From: an uncultured Flavobacteriales bacterium
Lineage (GTDB): Bacteria > Bacteroidota > Bacteroidia > Flavobacteriales > Crocinitomicaceae
DNA length: 13,693 nucleotides
Assembly: GCA_946479285.1 (NCBI GenBank)
Contig: CAMLFH010000040.1
Span: forward strand, 1-13,693
Direction of reading: 5' to 3'
The position numbers were made by a program, and so were the translations under genes. Below are positions 1 through 7,593 of the stretch, in pieces. Below the pieces are notes generated by a model, which made no database searches, was not told the origin of the DNA, and saw only the letters and a program-made list of their open reading frames with translations. The stretch's first letter is position 1. Each line of letters begins with the position of its first letter.

Positions 1-2134
1 TGCTACAGATGCGAACTCCTGTACGGCTACGATTACATTTACTATTACACAGCCTACTGCTCTTTCGGTAACAGCTTTTTCTCAAACAAATGTGGCTTGT
101 AACGGAGGTTCAAATGGTGCTGCGGCAATCAATACACCAACTGGAGGTGCTCCAGGTTACACTTATAATTGGTCTCCGGGAACACCTACAGGTGACGGAA
201 CGGTTTCTGTTAACGGACTTACTGCCGGAACATGGACTTGTACCGTAACGGATGCAAACGGATGTGTTGCTTCACAAAATTTTACGGTGACTCAACCGAC
301 TGCCATTTCGGTAACTGCTTCGGCACAAACAAATGTGGCTTGTAACGGCGGTTCAAATGGAGCTGCTTCCATCAATACACCAACAGGCGGTACTCCAGGT
401 TATACTTATAATTGGGCTCCGGGAACTCCAACAGGTGACGGAACAACATCCGTAAATGGATTAACAGCAGGTACATGGACCGTTAACGTAACAGACGCGA
501 ATGGTTGTATAGCTTCACAAAGTTTTACGGTGACTCAACCGACTGCTATTTCGGTAACACCGGTTTCACAGACAAACATCGTTTGTAATGGCGTCGCAAC
601 AGGAGCTGCTGCTATCAATACGCCAACTGGTGGAACTCCTGGTTACACATACGATTGGACTCCGGGAACACCAACAGGTGACGGATCAACTTTTGTAACC
701 GGACTTACTGCCGGAACCTGGACTGTAAACGTAATGGACGCGAACGGTTGTATGGCATCTCAATCGTTTACGGTTACAGAGCCAGCTGCAATTACCAACT
801 CGGTTACTGCAACTTCTTGCGACAGTTATACTTTGAACGGAACAACATACAGCACTTCAGGAACATATAATCAGGTATTGACCAGTCAAGCGGGTTGTGA
901 CAGCACGCTGACGTTGAACCTGACGATTAACAATTCTTCGACTGAAACGTTAAACGAGACTTCATGCAGTTCGTATACTTTAAATGGTACAACGTATACT
1001 GCTTCCGGAACCTACACGCAACTGTTGACGAATGCTGTGGGATGTGACAGTACAATTACACTGAACCTGATCATTACTCAACCAACTTCGGCTACACTTA
1101 TCGAGTCGGCTTGTACGAGTTATACTTTGAACGGAACGGTGTATACTTCTTCTGCAACATACACTCAAATGCTGACCAATGCTGCAGGATGCGACAGTAC
1201 GCTTACATTGGTACTGACGATCAATATGCCAACTTCTGCTGCATTGACGGAAACAGCTTGTGATTCATACACATTGAACGGGTCGACTTATACCACTTCA
1301 GGTACTTACACGCAACTGCTGACGAATGTTTCCGGATGTGACAGCACCATCACGCTGAACCTGACGATCAACAATTCAACTGCTTCAACACTTATTGAAA
1401 CAGCATGTGAAAGTTACACTCTGAATGGTCAAACGTACACAGCAAGCGGTACCTATACTCAAACATTGACTAACTCTGTTGGATGTGACAGTATTCTTAC
1501 CCTTATTTTAACGATCAATGCTGCAGATGCAGATACAACAACTGCAACAGCATGTGGTTCTTACCTGTGGAATGGACAGACATTGACGACAAGCGGATTC
1601 TATACCTTGTCGTTTACCAATGCGAACGGTTGTGACAGTATCGAGAACCTGGACCTTACTATCCTTCCTTCTCCGGCAGCAGGAATTACCTCTTTGAGCG
1701 TAATTAGCCTGCAAGCTTCCGGAACAGGGACATACCAATGGATTAATTGTTCTAACGGACAGCCGGTCTCAGGTGCAACAAATGCTGTTTTCACGGCAAC
1801 TTCCAACGGATCGTATGCGGTGATTGTTTCAAACGGTTCATGTAGTGATACATCGGAGTGTGTTGTCATCAGTCAGTTGGGATTAGAAGAGAACAGTTCT
1901 TCGTTTGGAGTTACTTTGAGTCCTAACCCGACACAAAATGATGTGAAAATCACCTTTACAGGTACGAATGAAGCATCGATTGTGGTTTATGATGCACAAG
2001 GAAAAGCTGTTATGACGGCCAATCATGTTCAATCCGGAGAAATGCTTTCAGTTGAAGCTTTCGAAAGAGGGGTTTACATGGTTCATATCCTGACAGCTTC
2101 CGGTAATCATACGGAACGATTGGTAAAACAATAA
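1..2134 (+). CDS. Large SprB-repeat surface/secreted protein with T9SS sorting domain (5' end outside window)
   Basis: The reading frame is open from base 2 to the TAA at 2132-2134, giving 710 codons, and no start is visible, so the gene begins upstream. A diverged repeat tail (2-91) is followed by three SprB-like units with the core TGGxxGYTYNW and a period of 81 residues (92-817). Six 49-residue repeats follow (818-1699), then an Ig-like domain with a YQW core (about 1700-1875). The C-terminus has the type A T9SS sorting pattern: LSPNPT, then VYDAQGK, then FERGVYMVHI and a basic end (ERLVKQ). SprB repeats are known from the Flavobacterium gliding adhesin SprB, and the sorting domain directs export through T9SS and anchoring or release at the cell surface. 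The role is inferred to be adhesion or surface coating. No catalytic domain is visible in this part. A strong terminator follows directly. Confidence 0.93.
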   Translation, partial: ATDANSCTATITFTITQPTALSVTAFSQTNVACNGGSNGAAAINTPTGGAPGYTYNWSPGTPTGDGTVSVNGLTAGTWTCTVTDANGCVASQNFTVTQPTAISVTASAQTNVACNGGSNGAASINTPTGGTPGYTYNWAPGTPTGDGTTSVNGLTAGTWTVNVTDANGCIASQSFTVTQPTAISVTPVSQTNIVCNGVATGAAAINTPTGGTPGYTYDWTPGTPTGDGSTFVTGLTAGTWTVNVMDANGCMASQSFTVTEPAAITNSVTATSCDSYTLNGTTYSTSGTYNQVLTSQAGCDSTLTLNLTINNSSTETLNETSCSSYTLNGTTYTASGTYTQLLTNAVGCDSTITLNLIITQPTSATLIESACTSYTLNGTVYTSSATYTQMLTNAAGCDSTLTLVLTINMPTSAALTETACDSYTLNGSTYTTSGTYTQLLTNVSGCDSTITLNLTINNSTASTLIETACESYTLNGQTYTASGTYTQTLTNSVGCDSILTLILTINAADADTTTATACGSYLWNGQTLTTSGFYTLSFTNANGCDSIENLDLTILPSPAAGITSLSVISLQASGTGTYQWINCSNGQPVSGATNAVFTATSNGSYAVIVSNGSCSDTSECVVISQLGLEENSSSFGVTLSPNPTQNDVKITFTGTNEASIVVYDAQGKAVMTANHVQSGEMLSVEAFERGVYMVHILTASGNHTERLVKQ
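92..817 (+). repeat. Three tandem SprB-like repeats, 243-bp period
   Basis: Units start at 92, 335 and 578, exactly 243 bp apart for the first two steps; the third unit runs 240 bp to the next repeat type. Each encodes about 81 residues with a conserved CNG near the start, TGGxxGYTYNW in the middle, GLTAGTW, a DANGC motif and a TVTxP end. Copies 1 and 2 are nearly identical in protein but differ at many third codon positions, so these are old duplications kept by selection. The sequence at 2-91 matches the end of a further, more diverged unit, so the array probably continues upstream. Confidence 0.92.
818..1699 (+). repeat. Six tandem 147-bp (49-aa) Cys-paired repeats
   Basis: The first Cys codon of each unit falls at 818, 965, 1112, 1259, 1406 and 1553, a perfect 147-bp period. 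The consensus protein unit starts CxSYTLNGxTYT, continues SGTYTQxLTN, then GCDSTxTLNLTI and a variable Thr/Ser-rich linker. Cys1 and Cys27 are kept in every unit and would suit one disulfide per small beta domain. The last copy is the most diverged (SYLWNGQTLTTSG). This repeat is common in Bacteroidota secreted proteins, but I do not know a precise family name for it. Confidence 0.93.
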
Positions 2135-2149
2135 TTTGACCTTAATAAC

Positions 2150-2184
2150 AAAAAGCGGCGGTTCATTTGGATCGCCGCTTTTTT
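2150..2184 (+). terminator. Intrinsic terminator after the SprB-repeat gene
   Basis: A run of A followed by GCGGCG (2155-2160) pairs with CGCCGC (2173-2178) and six T. The full stem is about 11 bp plus two inner pairs with an 8-nt loop, starting 16 bases after the stop codon. The flanking A and T tracts mean it could also work in the opposite direction. Confidence 0.9.
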
Positions 2185-2533
2185 GTTTGCAAACTTTTTG
2201 ATGAATTCCAGGTTTTATTATAGAGACATCTCTTTTATTATTTAACAGGTCTTAAAAAGACAAATAAGTCTAATTAACAATGCTATCCAAAAAACCGTAT
2301 TGCAAGGTGACAAAAAGTGGAGCAAACGAGTAATAATCTCATTTACCATCCTCCCTTTGTTAACAGCACTAACGCTTACGCAGTAGCTTGTGCCATCGCT
2401 AAAGCTAAGGCGGCATGCGATCAGCGAAGGCGCAACGTTTGTTTTATCAAAAGCAGTGCTTTTTTCTTCTCAAGGGAGGATGCGGATTAATTCTCCCTCC
2501 TTGAGTAGGGATTAAGGAAGATGGCTGGTATTA
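2185..2533. other. Intergenic gap between convergent genes
   Basis: No convincing coding sequence is visible. The left part (2185-2340) is AT-rich and plain. The right part contains the nested inverted repeat described separately (2347-2482). Within it, a short perfect hairpin, AAAAGC/GCTTTT around 2449-2463 followed by T, could act as a weak terminator on either strand, for example for the lipoprotein gene ending at 2534. A second CTCCC tract at 2493-2497 could compete for pairing with the GGGAG at 2474-2478. Confidence 0.6.
2347..2482. repeat. 136-bp nested imperfect inverted repeat (MITE/REP-like candidate)
   Basis: The ends are a perfect 11-bp inverted repeat: CATCCTCCCTT (2347-2357) and AAGGGAGGATG (2472-2482). 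Inside it, further pairs nest in order: AGCACT (2365-2370) with AGTGCT (2455-2460), AACG (2371-2374) with CGTT (2436-2439), and GCCATCGCT (2392-2400) with AGCGAAGGC (2423-2431, one mismatch). The centre is more GC-rich than the AT-rich flanks. I see no transposase, no coding potential and no obvious target-site duplication. It could be a small non-autonomous mobile element, a REP-type palindrome or a structured RNA; the sequence alone does not decide. Confidence 0.55.
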
Positions 2534-3826
2534 TTACCTATAAATCAAATACTTCTGCCGCGTCTTCAAAAACGACTGAATCCCCGTTTTCCAGGTTTCC
2601 TTGATCTCTTTTGCACCTAAGCCTGCTTTTAGCTGTGAACGCAGTTGTGTGGTTCCGGCCAGGCGGTCGAAGAAGTTGCGCTGATTGATGAAATCAATGC
2701 TGTCGCCCAATTGATCACGTGCATTGATCAACCAGTTCAGGTTGAGTTCATACATGCGTTTGTTTTGACTGGATCCCAGGTCGTAGCCGTTACAAGTACG
2801 GTTCTGCCACAAAGGATCTTTCGCACCGGTTGTCGGCATCGGAACAAAGGTGAAACTGGTCTTTCGGAAACTCGGATGACCGTACATTTCAAATGGACGC
2901 TCGGTTCCTCTTCCGATACTTACGGTTGTTGCTTCGAAAAAGCACAAACTTGGATAAAGGTTAATGGCCTGATCTGTGCGCAGGTTCGGAGAAGGCGGAA
3001 TTGCGATCTCAAACTTCGTTTTATGTGTGTAGTTGCGGCACGGAACGATGTACATCTGGCAAGTCACATTGTTGTGCAGCCAAAATTCCCCGTTCACCAT
3101 CAAAGCATATTCACCAATGGTCATTCCGTAAACGATCGGCACCGGGTGCATCCCGATGAAGGATGTTTGGTCCTTTTCAAGCATGGGTCCGTCTACATAA
3201 TGCGCATTCGGGTTCGGGCGGTCCAATACGATCAATGGCTTGTTGTTTTCAGCACAAGCTTCCATCACATAATGAAGCGTCGAAATATAGGTGTAGAAGC
3301 GCACACCAACATCCTGGATGTCAAACAACACGATATCGACATCGTATAATTGGTCGGCACGCGGTTTTTTATTACTCCCGTAAAGTGAAACGATTGGCAG
3401 GCCGGTAACAGGATCTTTGTGGCTCCAGACTTTTTCACCCGCATCGGCAGTTCCCCTGAAACCATGTTCCGGTGCGAATACCTTTTGAATTTGAATGCCG
3501 AGTGAAAGCAAGGTATCTACCAAATGATCGTCGCCCAGCAAAGAAGATTGGTTGGCCACGATCGCCACGCGTTTTCCTCTTAAAGAATCCAGGTAAAGAT
3601 CCATCCGCGCATTGCCCAGTTGCAGGTTCGGCAGGCGTTCCATACCGTAAGCATCGTATTTGATTTCGTCATCAATGGGTTGAATGACCGGATATTCTTT
3701 TGGGTTATCAGGGTTCCCGTCAACAGGTCCAACCGCAATCGTCTTTTTATTTGTGGCACATGAAGCCAGGAAAAGCAAAATAATACTTTTCAACGCCAAA
3801 AGCTTTATGTACTTTCGTATTCGCAT
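2534..3826 (-). CDS. DUF1343 (NamZ-like exo-beta-N-acetylmuramidase family) lipoprotein
   Basis: This 430-aa protein has an N-terminal signal ending in a lipobox (FLASC, Cys23), so it is expected to be a membrane-anchored envelope lipoprotein. A linker of about 50 residues precedes the DUF1343 domain (about residues 75-430). Visible family motifs are VAIVANQSS (87-95), APEHGFRG (118-125), DIQDVGVRFYTYISTL (169-184), LDRPNPN (201-207), a PPSPNLRT segment (278-285) and RGTERPF (307-312). DUF1343 includes the Bacillus subtilis NamZ enzyme, which removes terminal MurNAc from peptidoglycan fragments, so cell-wall turnover or recycling is the likely role; substrate specificity here is inferred. The start at 3826 is needed to keep the lipobox, as no other Met precedes Cys23. 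That start codon overlaps the divergent permease start. A long opposite-strand frame inside the gene is a shadow. Confidence 0.9.
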   Translation of the reverse strand: MRIRKYIKLLALKSIILLFLASCATNKKTIAVGPVDGNPDNPKEYPVIQPIDDEIKYDAYGMERLPNLQLGNARMDLYLDSLRGKRVAIVANQSSLLGDDHLVDTLLSLGIQIQKVFAPEHGFRGTADAGEKVWSHKDPVTGLPIVSLYGSNKKPRADQLYDVDIVLFDIQDVGVRFYTYISTLHYVMEACAENNKPLIVLDRPNPNAHYVDGPMLEKDQTSFIGMHPVPIVYGMTIGEYALMVNGEFWLHNNVTCQMYIVPCRNYTHKTKFEIAIPPSPNLRTDQAINLYPSLCFFEATTVSIGRGTERPFEMYGHPSFRKTSFTFVPMPTTGAKDPLWQNRTCNGYDLGSSQNKRMYELNLNWLINARDQLGDSIDFINQRNFFDRLAGTTQLRSQLKAGLGAKEIKETWKTGIQSFLKTRQKYLIYR

Positions 3827-5531
3827 GAGTAATAATTGGAATTATATCTATTTCATAGCTAAAAAACTTCAACGTAAGCAAACGTTTACGGATGACTCAT
3901 TGCAAGGCAATAAAAAAGCAGCAAAATCAATTACGAAAATTGCTGTTTTAAGTATTTCGCTGGCAATGATTGTAAACATCGTTACAATTGCAGTGGTTGA
4001 AGGGTTCCAACAAGAAGTGAGCCGTAAAGTTATAGGTTTTGGTTCACATATCTCCATTCAGAAGTCAGGAGAAATTTCTTTGATGGAATCTGCTCCTCTT
4101 ATGAAGAGCAAAAAACTGGAAGAATCCCTGGGGCGGGTAAAAGGTGTAACTCATGTTCAATCAGTTGCTTATAAACCAGCATTGCTGCAGTCGCGGGAAG
4201 ATGTGGAGCAAAAAGAAATTCTTGGAGTTGTTTTAAAAGGTGTTGATAAAAATTACGACTGGTCTTTTTTTAAATCGTATCTGAAAGAAGGAAAAATTCC
4301 GTCTTTTAAAGATCCGGCTTCCACAGAAATACTTATTTCAAGGCGCATTGCAGCTGATCTTCACTACGAACTGGGAGATACTATCAATTCTTATTTCGTG
4401 AAGCAAAAACCCATTCAGCGCCAGTTTCAGATCGTAGGTATTTATGAAACAGGCCTGGAGGATTTTGACAAGGAAATCGTTTTTTGCTACCTGCCGCAGG
4501 TGCAGCAGTTGAACGATTGGGGAATCAAAGCGGAGATCACTGTGGAAGATTCCCTCTATCATGATAATTTGATCATTCGTGCCAATGTTACCGGTGGAAA
4601 TGGAAATTACCGCTATAATTGGGGAGAAGGATATGAAGATTCACATGTTTGGTTAATGTATCCCCGAAAAGATACGGTTATCCGTCTCATCGCATCTGAT
4701 TATTGGACATTTATAGACGAACCTGCCGGGAACCCGGACAATCCGAAAAGTGAAACCGCTATTCCGGATACAGCCTATTTGAAGATTAAAATACGTGGGG
4801 ACAAAGCCTCTTTGGTCCCGTTTGAAAAAGATTCCGAAGGAAACCTGAAAAAGCATTATTTGAGTGATGATGGTTTGCATTACGAAATAAAGGCAGATGG
4901 AAAAACCATCGATCTGGAGTTTTTCCCCGGACATGGTTCTGCAGGCCAGTATGTGGGTTCTTATGAATTGAGTGTGGCCGACTTTTCGGACATTGAAAAT
5001 CAGAAACGGAAAATTCAAAAATCAATCGAATTCAACCCGGATTTCAGACAGCAGGTAAAAGTGAACAGTATTAAGGACAATCAGCGTGATCTTTTTGTGT
5101 GGCTCAGTTTCCTGGATGTGAATTTGGCAATCGTTCTCATTTTGATGCTGGTTATCGGAATTGTGAACATGGGATCTGTACTGCTCGTCCTCATTTTGGT
5201 GCGAACCAATTTCATCGGGGTCCTAAAAGCTATGGGCGCAAGCAACATCTTTGTACGAAAAGTGTTTATGGTGCATACCGGGCAATTGATCCTGAAAGGA
5301 ATGTTGTGGGGGAATGTCATCGGAGTAGGACTGTGCTGGCTGCAATACCAATTTCAGATTATTCCGCTCGACCCGAAAGTGTACTATTTGAATACCGTTC
5401 CGATTGAATTCAGTTTGTGGAAAATAGGAATTCTGAATATCATCACAATTGGCGTTTGTTTACTGGCATTGTTTATTCCTTCGCTGCTGATTAGTAGGAT
5501 TAATCCTGCAAAATCAATCCGATTCAAATAA
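3825..5531 (+). CDS. LolC/E-type FtsX-like ABC transporter permease with a large periplasmic insertion
   Basis: Read from the ATG at 3825 the product is 568 aa. The frame is open further upstream (ATG at 3807 and earlier), but MSNNWNYIYFIAKKL is the typical start of Bacteroidota lipoprotein-release permeases. Membrane segments lie near residues 36-58, 428-456, 482-505 and 533-555, with a long extracytoplasmic domain between the first two. The FtsX domain (about 428-568) has VLKAMGAS (466-473) and ends with INPAKSIRF. Relatives release lipoproteins from the inner membrane (LolCDE) or act in MacB-type export with a separate ATPase; none is encoded nearby. Residues about 233-374 look like an extra module between the usual FCYLPQVQQLNDW and YVGSYELSVADF parts, making this protein longer than the usual 400 or so residues. 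The exact transport role is unknown. Confidence 0.9.
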   Translation: MSNNWNYIYFIAKKLQRKQTFTDDSLQGNKKAAKSITKIAVLSISLAMIVNIVTIAVVEGFQQEVSRKVIGFGSHISIQKSGEISLMESAPLMKSKKLEESLGRVKGVTHVQSVAYKPALLQSREDVEQKEILGVVLKGVDKNYDWSFFKSYLKEGKIPSFKDPASTEILISRRIAADLHYELGDTINSYFVKQKPIQRQFQIVGIYETGLEDFDKEIVFCYLPQVQQLNDWGIKAEITVEDSLYHDNLIIRANVTGGNGNYRYNWGEGYEDSHVWLMYPRKDTVIRLIASDYWTFIDEPAGNPDNPKSETAIPDTAYLKIKIRGDKASLVPFEKDSEGNLKKHYLSDDGLHYEIKADGKTIDLEFFPGHGSAGQYVGSYELSVADFSDIENQKRKIQKSIEFNPDFRQQVKVNSIKDNQRDLFVWLSFLDVNLAIVLILMLVIGIVNMGSVLLVLILVRTNFIGVLKAMGASNIFVRKVFMVHTGQLILKGMLWGNVIGVGLCWLQYQFQIIPLDPKVYYLNTVPIEFSLWKIGILNIITIGVCLLALFIPSLLISRINPAKSIRFK

Positions 5532-5585
5532 CCTGTTCAATAATCCGTTTAATCTATAATTCACCCCTTTTGGGATAATTTACTA

Positions 5586-5612
5586 AAGGAAACCAGGAGA
5601 TTCCTTATTTTT
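5586..5612 (+). terminator. Possible weak terminator after the permease gene
   Basis: AAGGAA (5586-5591) and TTCCTT (5601-5606) form a 6-bp stem with a 9-nt loop, followed by ATTTTT. The stem is AT-rich and short, and its T tract overlaps the candidate -7 box of the next gene, so it may have no termination role. Confidence 0.3.
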
Positions 5613-5613
5613 G
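5606..5613 (+). promoter_or_regulatory. Candidate Bacteroidota -7 box (TATTTTTG) for the OMP-waaA unit
   Basis: TATTTTTG matches the Bacteroidota -7 consensus TAnnTTTG exactly and lies 15 bases upstream of the ATG at 5629. No good TTTG -33 box is found at the usual spacing; the nearest (5569-5572) is too far upstream. The predicted leader would be very short. Confidence 0.4.
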
Positions 5614-5628
5614 AGGGACTATAAAGAC

Positions 5629-6387
5629 ATGAGAAATTCGATTTTACTTGCTTTTTTGATCTGCTTCAGTTTACAAGGATTCAGTCAAAGAAATGTCCGC
5701 GACAGCGCGATTGCTACACCATGGGTTGCACTTCATTACGGTTTGAATGCACCTGGTGGAGATTTGAAGGAACGTTTCGGTGCCATCAATCATATAGGAG
5801 CAATGGCCGGTTACAAGACCAAGAGAAACTGGGTTTTTGGATTTGACGGTAATTTCATGTTTGGAAACCGTGTGAAAACTTCCGGCATGTTTGGCAACCT
5901 GGTTGATTCAAAAGGATACATTCATGATGCGAACGGAGACGTTGCAATTGTTGTAGTGAATATGCGCGGTTTCAATACCAATGCAATGGTTGGAAAAGTA
6001 ATTCCGGTACTAAGCCCGAATAAGAATTCCGGTTTGTATTTTCATGCCGGTTTAGGTTATATGCAGTATAAAATTCGTGTTGAAACCCAGGATCAGGTAG
6101 TTCCTACTTTGGAATTGAAATACCGGAAAGGGTATGACCGCTATACAACCGGTTTGAATTTCCACCAATTTGCAGGTTATGCTTTTATGGCCAATCAGGG
6201 ATTTGTAAACTTCTATGCCGGTTTTTACATTCAGGAAGGATTAACATACAATCGAAGAGAGGTGTTTTTTGATCAGCCGGATGAGCCGGTTTCTAAAGCA
6301 CAAAGATTAGATATCCAATATGGATTTAAAGTTGGCTGGTTTGTTCCTGTTTACAAGCGTAAACCGAAAGACTATTATTTTGAGTAA
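5629..6387 (+). CDS. Conserved-type outer membrane beta-barrel-like protein of unknown function
   Basis: The product is 252 aa from the ATG at 5629. A TTG at 5611 is in frame, but it lies in the candidate promoter and would spoil the signal peptide. Residues 1-20 (ILLAFLICFSLQGFSQ) are a clear signal peptide, with cleavage predicted just before or after Gln20. The mature part alternates hydrophobic and polar residues and is rich in Gly, Tyr and Phe (GLGYMQYKI, HQFAGYAFMA, FVNFYAGFYI, IQYGFKVGWFVPVY), as in small outer-membrane barrels. I see no enzyme motif and cannot name the family. Its TAA is immediately followed by the ATG of waaA (TAAATG), so the two are almost certainly co-transcribed and probably translationally coupled. 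That suggests, but does not prove, a role in outer-membrane or LPS biology. Confidence 0.8.
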   Translation: MRNSILLAFLICFSLQGFSQRNVRDSAIATPWVALHYGLNAPGGDLKERFGAINHIGAMAGYKTKRNWVFGFDGNFMFGNRVKTSGMFGNLVDSKGYIHDANGDVAIVVVNMRGFNTNAMVGKVIPVLSPNKNSGLYFHAGLGYMQYKIRVETQDQVVPTLELKYRKGYDRYTTGLNFHQFAGYAFMANQGFVNFYAGFYIQEGLTYNRREVFFDQPDEPVSKAQRLDIQYGFKVGWFVPVYKRKPKDYYFE

Positions 6388-7593
6388 ATGAGATTATTTT
6401 ATGGATTTGGGATTAGGGCTTTTTATGCAGTCATGTGGCTTGCATCCTGGTTTCATCCCAAAGCAAAAAAATGGATTCTTGGACGCCGAATTCCACTGTC
6501 TTCTTACAAGATCCCGAAAAATAAACAAGTCGTTTGGTTTCACTGTGCTTCCCTGGGTGAATTTGACCAGGGACTTCCCGTAATGAATGCTTACAAGGAA
6601 AGGTTTCCCGATTCATTTCTGCTGGTTACCTTCTTCAGTCCTTCCGGAATGGAATTTTACGCAAAAAGAGATCACAAAGTAGACCTTGCTCTTTACTTAC
6701 CGCTTGATACAAAGATCAAAGCGAGAAAGTTCGTAGACCATTTCAATCCGCAATTGGTATTCTTTGTCAAATACGAATTTTGGTACAACCATTTGAAATG
6801 TGCCCGCAGAAAAGGAGCGAAGATCTACGGTGTGAGCAGTTTGTTCAGACCAAGCCATCGTTTCTTTAAATGGTATGGCGGATTTTTCCGAAAAGCCCTT
6901 CGTTTGTTCGATCATTTTTATGCACAGGACCAGCGCTCCAAAGATTTATTAAACAGCATAGGAATCGAACAGGTTACGGTAACCGGAGATACGCGTTACG
7001 ACCGGATGATTGCCGTGAAAGAAAGAAGCAGCGAAAACGAAATCATCCGCACTTTTGCAGATAATAAACCGTTACTTATTTTGGGAAGCTCCTGGACCAT
7101 CGACGAAGAAATTCTGATTCCGGCCTTGTTTGAACTGCGTCAGAAATTTAAGATCATCATTGCACCGCACGATATTTCAGAGAAACACATCGAACAGATT
7201 TCTAACGAGTTTGACGGAGAGCCGGAACGCTATACCAATTTTCAGAATTTGGGGAAAGATGTACTCATTTTAGATACGATAGGTCAGTTGACCAATGCTT
7301 ATCAATATGCCGATCTTGCTTATATTGGCGGCGGATTTACGGGTAAATTGCACAACATCCTGGAACCGGGCGCTTTTGGCATTCCAATCTTCTTCGGACC
7401 AAAATTTTCGCGTTTCCCCGAAGCACAGTCGTTCCTGGATCACGAAGTAGCTTTTACCATTGAAGACAGTTTCAGTTTTGAGAAAGCGGTGGAAGAAGCG
7501 CTTGGGAAAAGGGCTCAGATCAATGAGAGATTGGCAGAGATCTTTGCCCGCAATCAAGGAGCAGCCAAAAAAATAATCAGTTCTATAAGTTAA
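6388..7593 (+). CDS. waaA: 3-deoxy-D-manno-octulosonic acid (Kdo) transferase, GT30 family
   Basis: This 401-aa protein transfers Kdo from CMP-Kdo to the lipid A precursor at the inner face of the inner membrane, the first core step of LPS synthesis. Residues 1-22 form a hydrophobic N-terminal membrane anchor, as in the family. SLGEF (55-59) carries Glu58, which aligns with the catalytic glutamate of characterised WaaA enzymes. FVKYEFWYN (126-134) corresponds to the family K-x-E-x-W-x-N motif at the end of the N-terminal domain. The C-terminal GT-B domain shows TGDTRYDR (199-206), GSSW followed by DEE (233-241), and GGGFTGKLHNILEP (314-327), the nucleotide-sugar binding region. The length is normal. 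It starts directly after the upstream stop codon, and its own stop overlaps the left end of a palindromic element that may end transcription. Confidence 0.95.
   Translation: MRLFYGFGIRAFYAVMWLASWFHPKAKKWILGRRIPLSSYKIPKNKQVVWFHCASLGEFDQGLPVMNAYKERFPDSFLLVTFFSPSGMEFYAKRDHKVDLALYLPLDTKIKARKFVDHFNPQLVFFVKYEFWYNHLKCARRKGAKIYGVSSLFRPSHRFFKWYGGFFRKALRLFDHFYAQDQRSKDLLNSIGIEQVTVTGDTRYDRMIAVKERSSENEIIRTFADNKPLLILGSSWTIDEEILIPALFELRQKFKIIIAPHDISEKHIEQISNEFDGEPERYTNFQNLGKDVLILDTIGQLTNAYQYADLAYIGGGFTGKLHNILEPGAFGIPIFFGPKFSRFPEAQSFLDHEVAFTIEDSFSFEKAVEEALGKRAQINERLAEIFARNQGAAKKIISSIS

Noticed and set aside
92..94. GTG as a true start of the SprB-repeat gene
   Set aside because: The frame is open upstream and encodes the end of another repeat unit; a start in mid-repeat without a signal peptide is not credible for a T9SS cargo.
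92..1699. CRISPR-like array
   Set aside because: The 243-bp and 147-bp repeats are in-frame protein repeats with codon-level divergence, not identical short repeats with unique spacers.
2347..2482. Integron attC site or CRISPR repeat
   Set aside because: There are no convincing RYYYAAC/GTTRRRY core sites in the right arrangement, no integrase and no spaced direct repeats.
2645..3349. Long plus-strand frame (234 codons) opposite the DUF1343 gene
   Set aside because: The minus-strand protein has a lipobox and many family motifs across the same bases; the plus-strand product has no recognisable domain and no sensible start context.
3684..3824. Longer permease with 47 extra N-terminal codons
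   Set aside because: The extra part runs through the linker and signal-peptide codons of the divergent gene and does not resemble the family; the ATG at 3825 gives the typical start.
5611..5628. TTG start adding six codons to the outer-membrane-type protein
   Set aside because: The TTG forms part of the candidate -7 box and would put charged residues ahead of a good signal peptide; the ATG at 5629 fits better.
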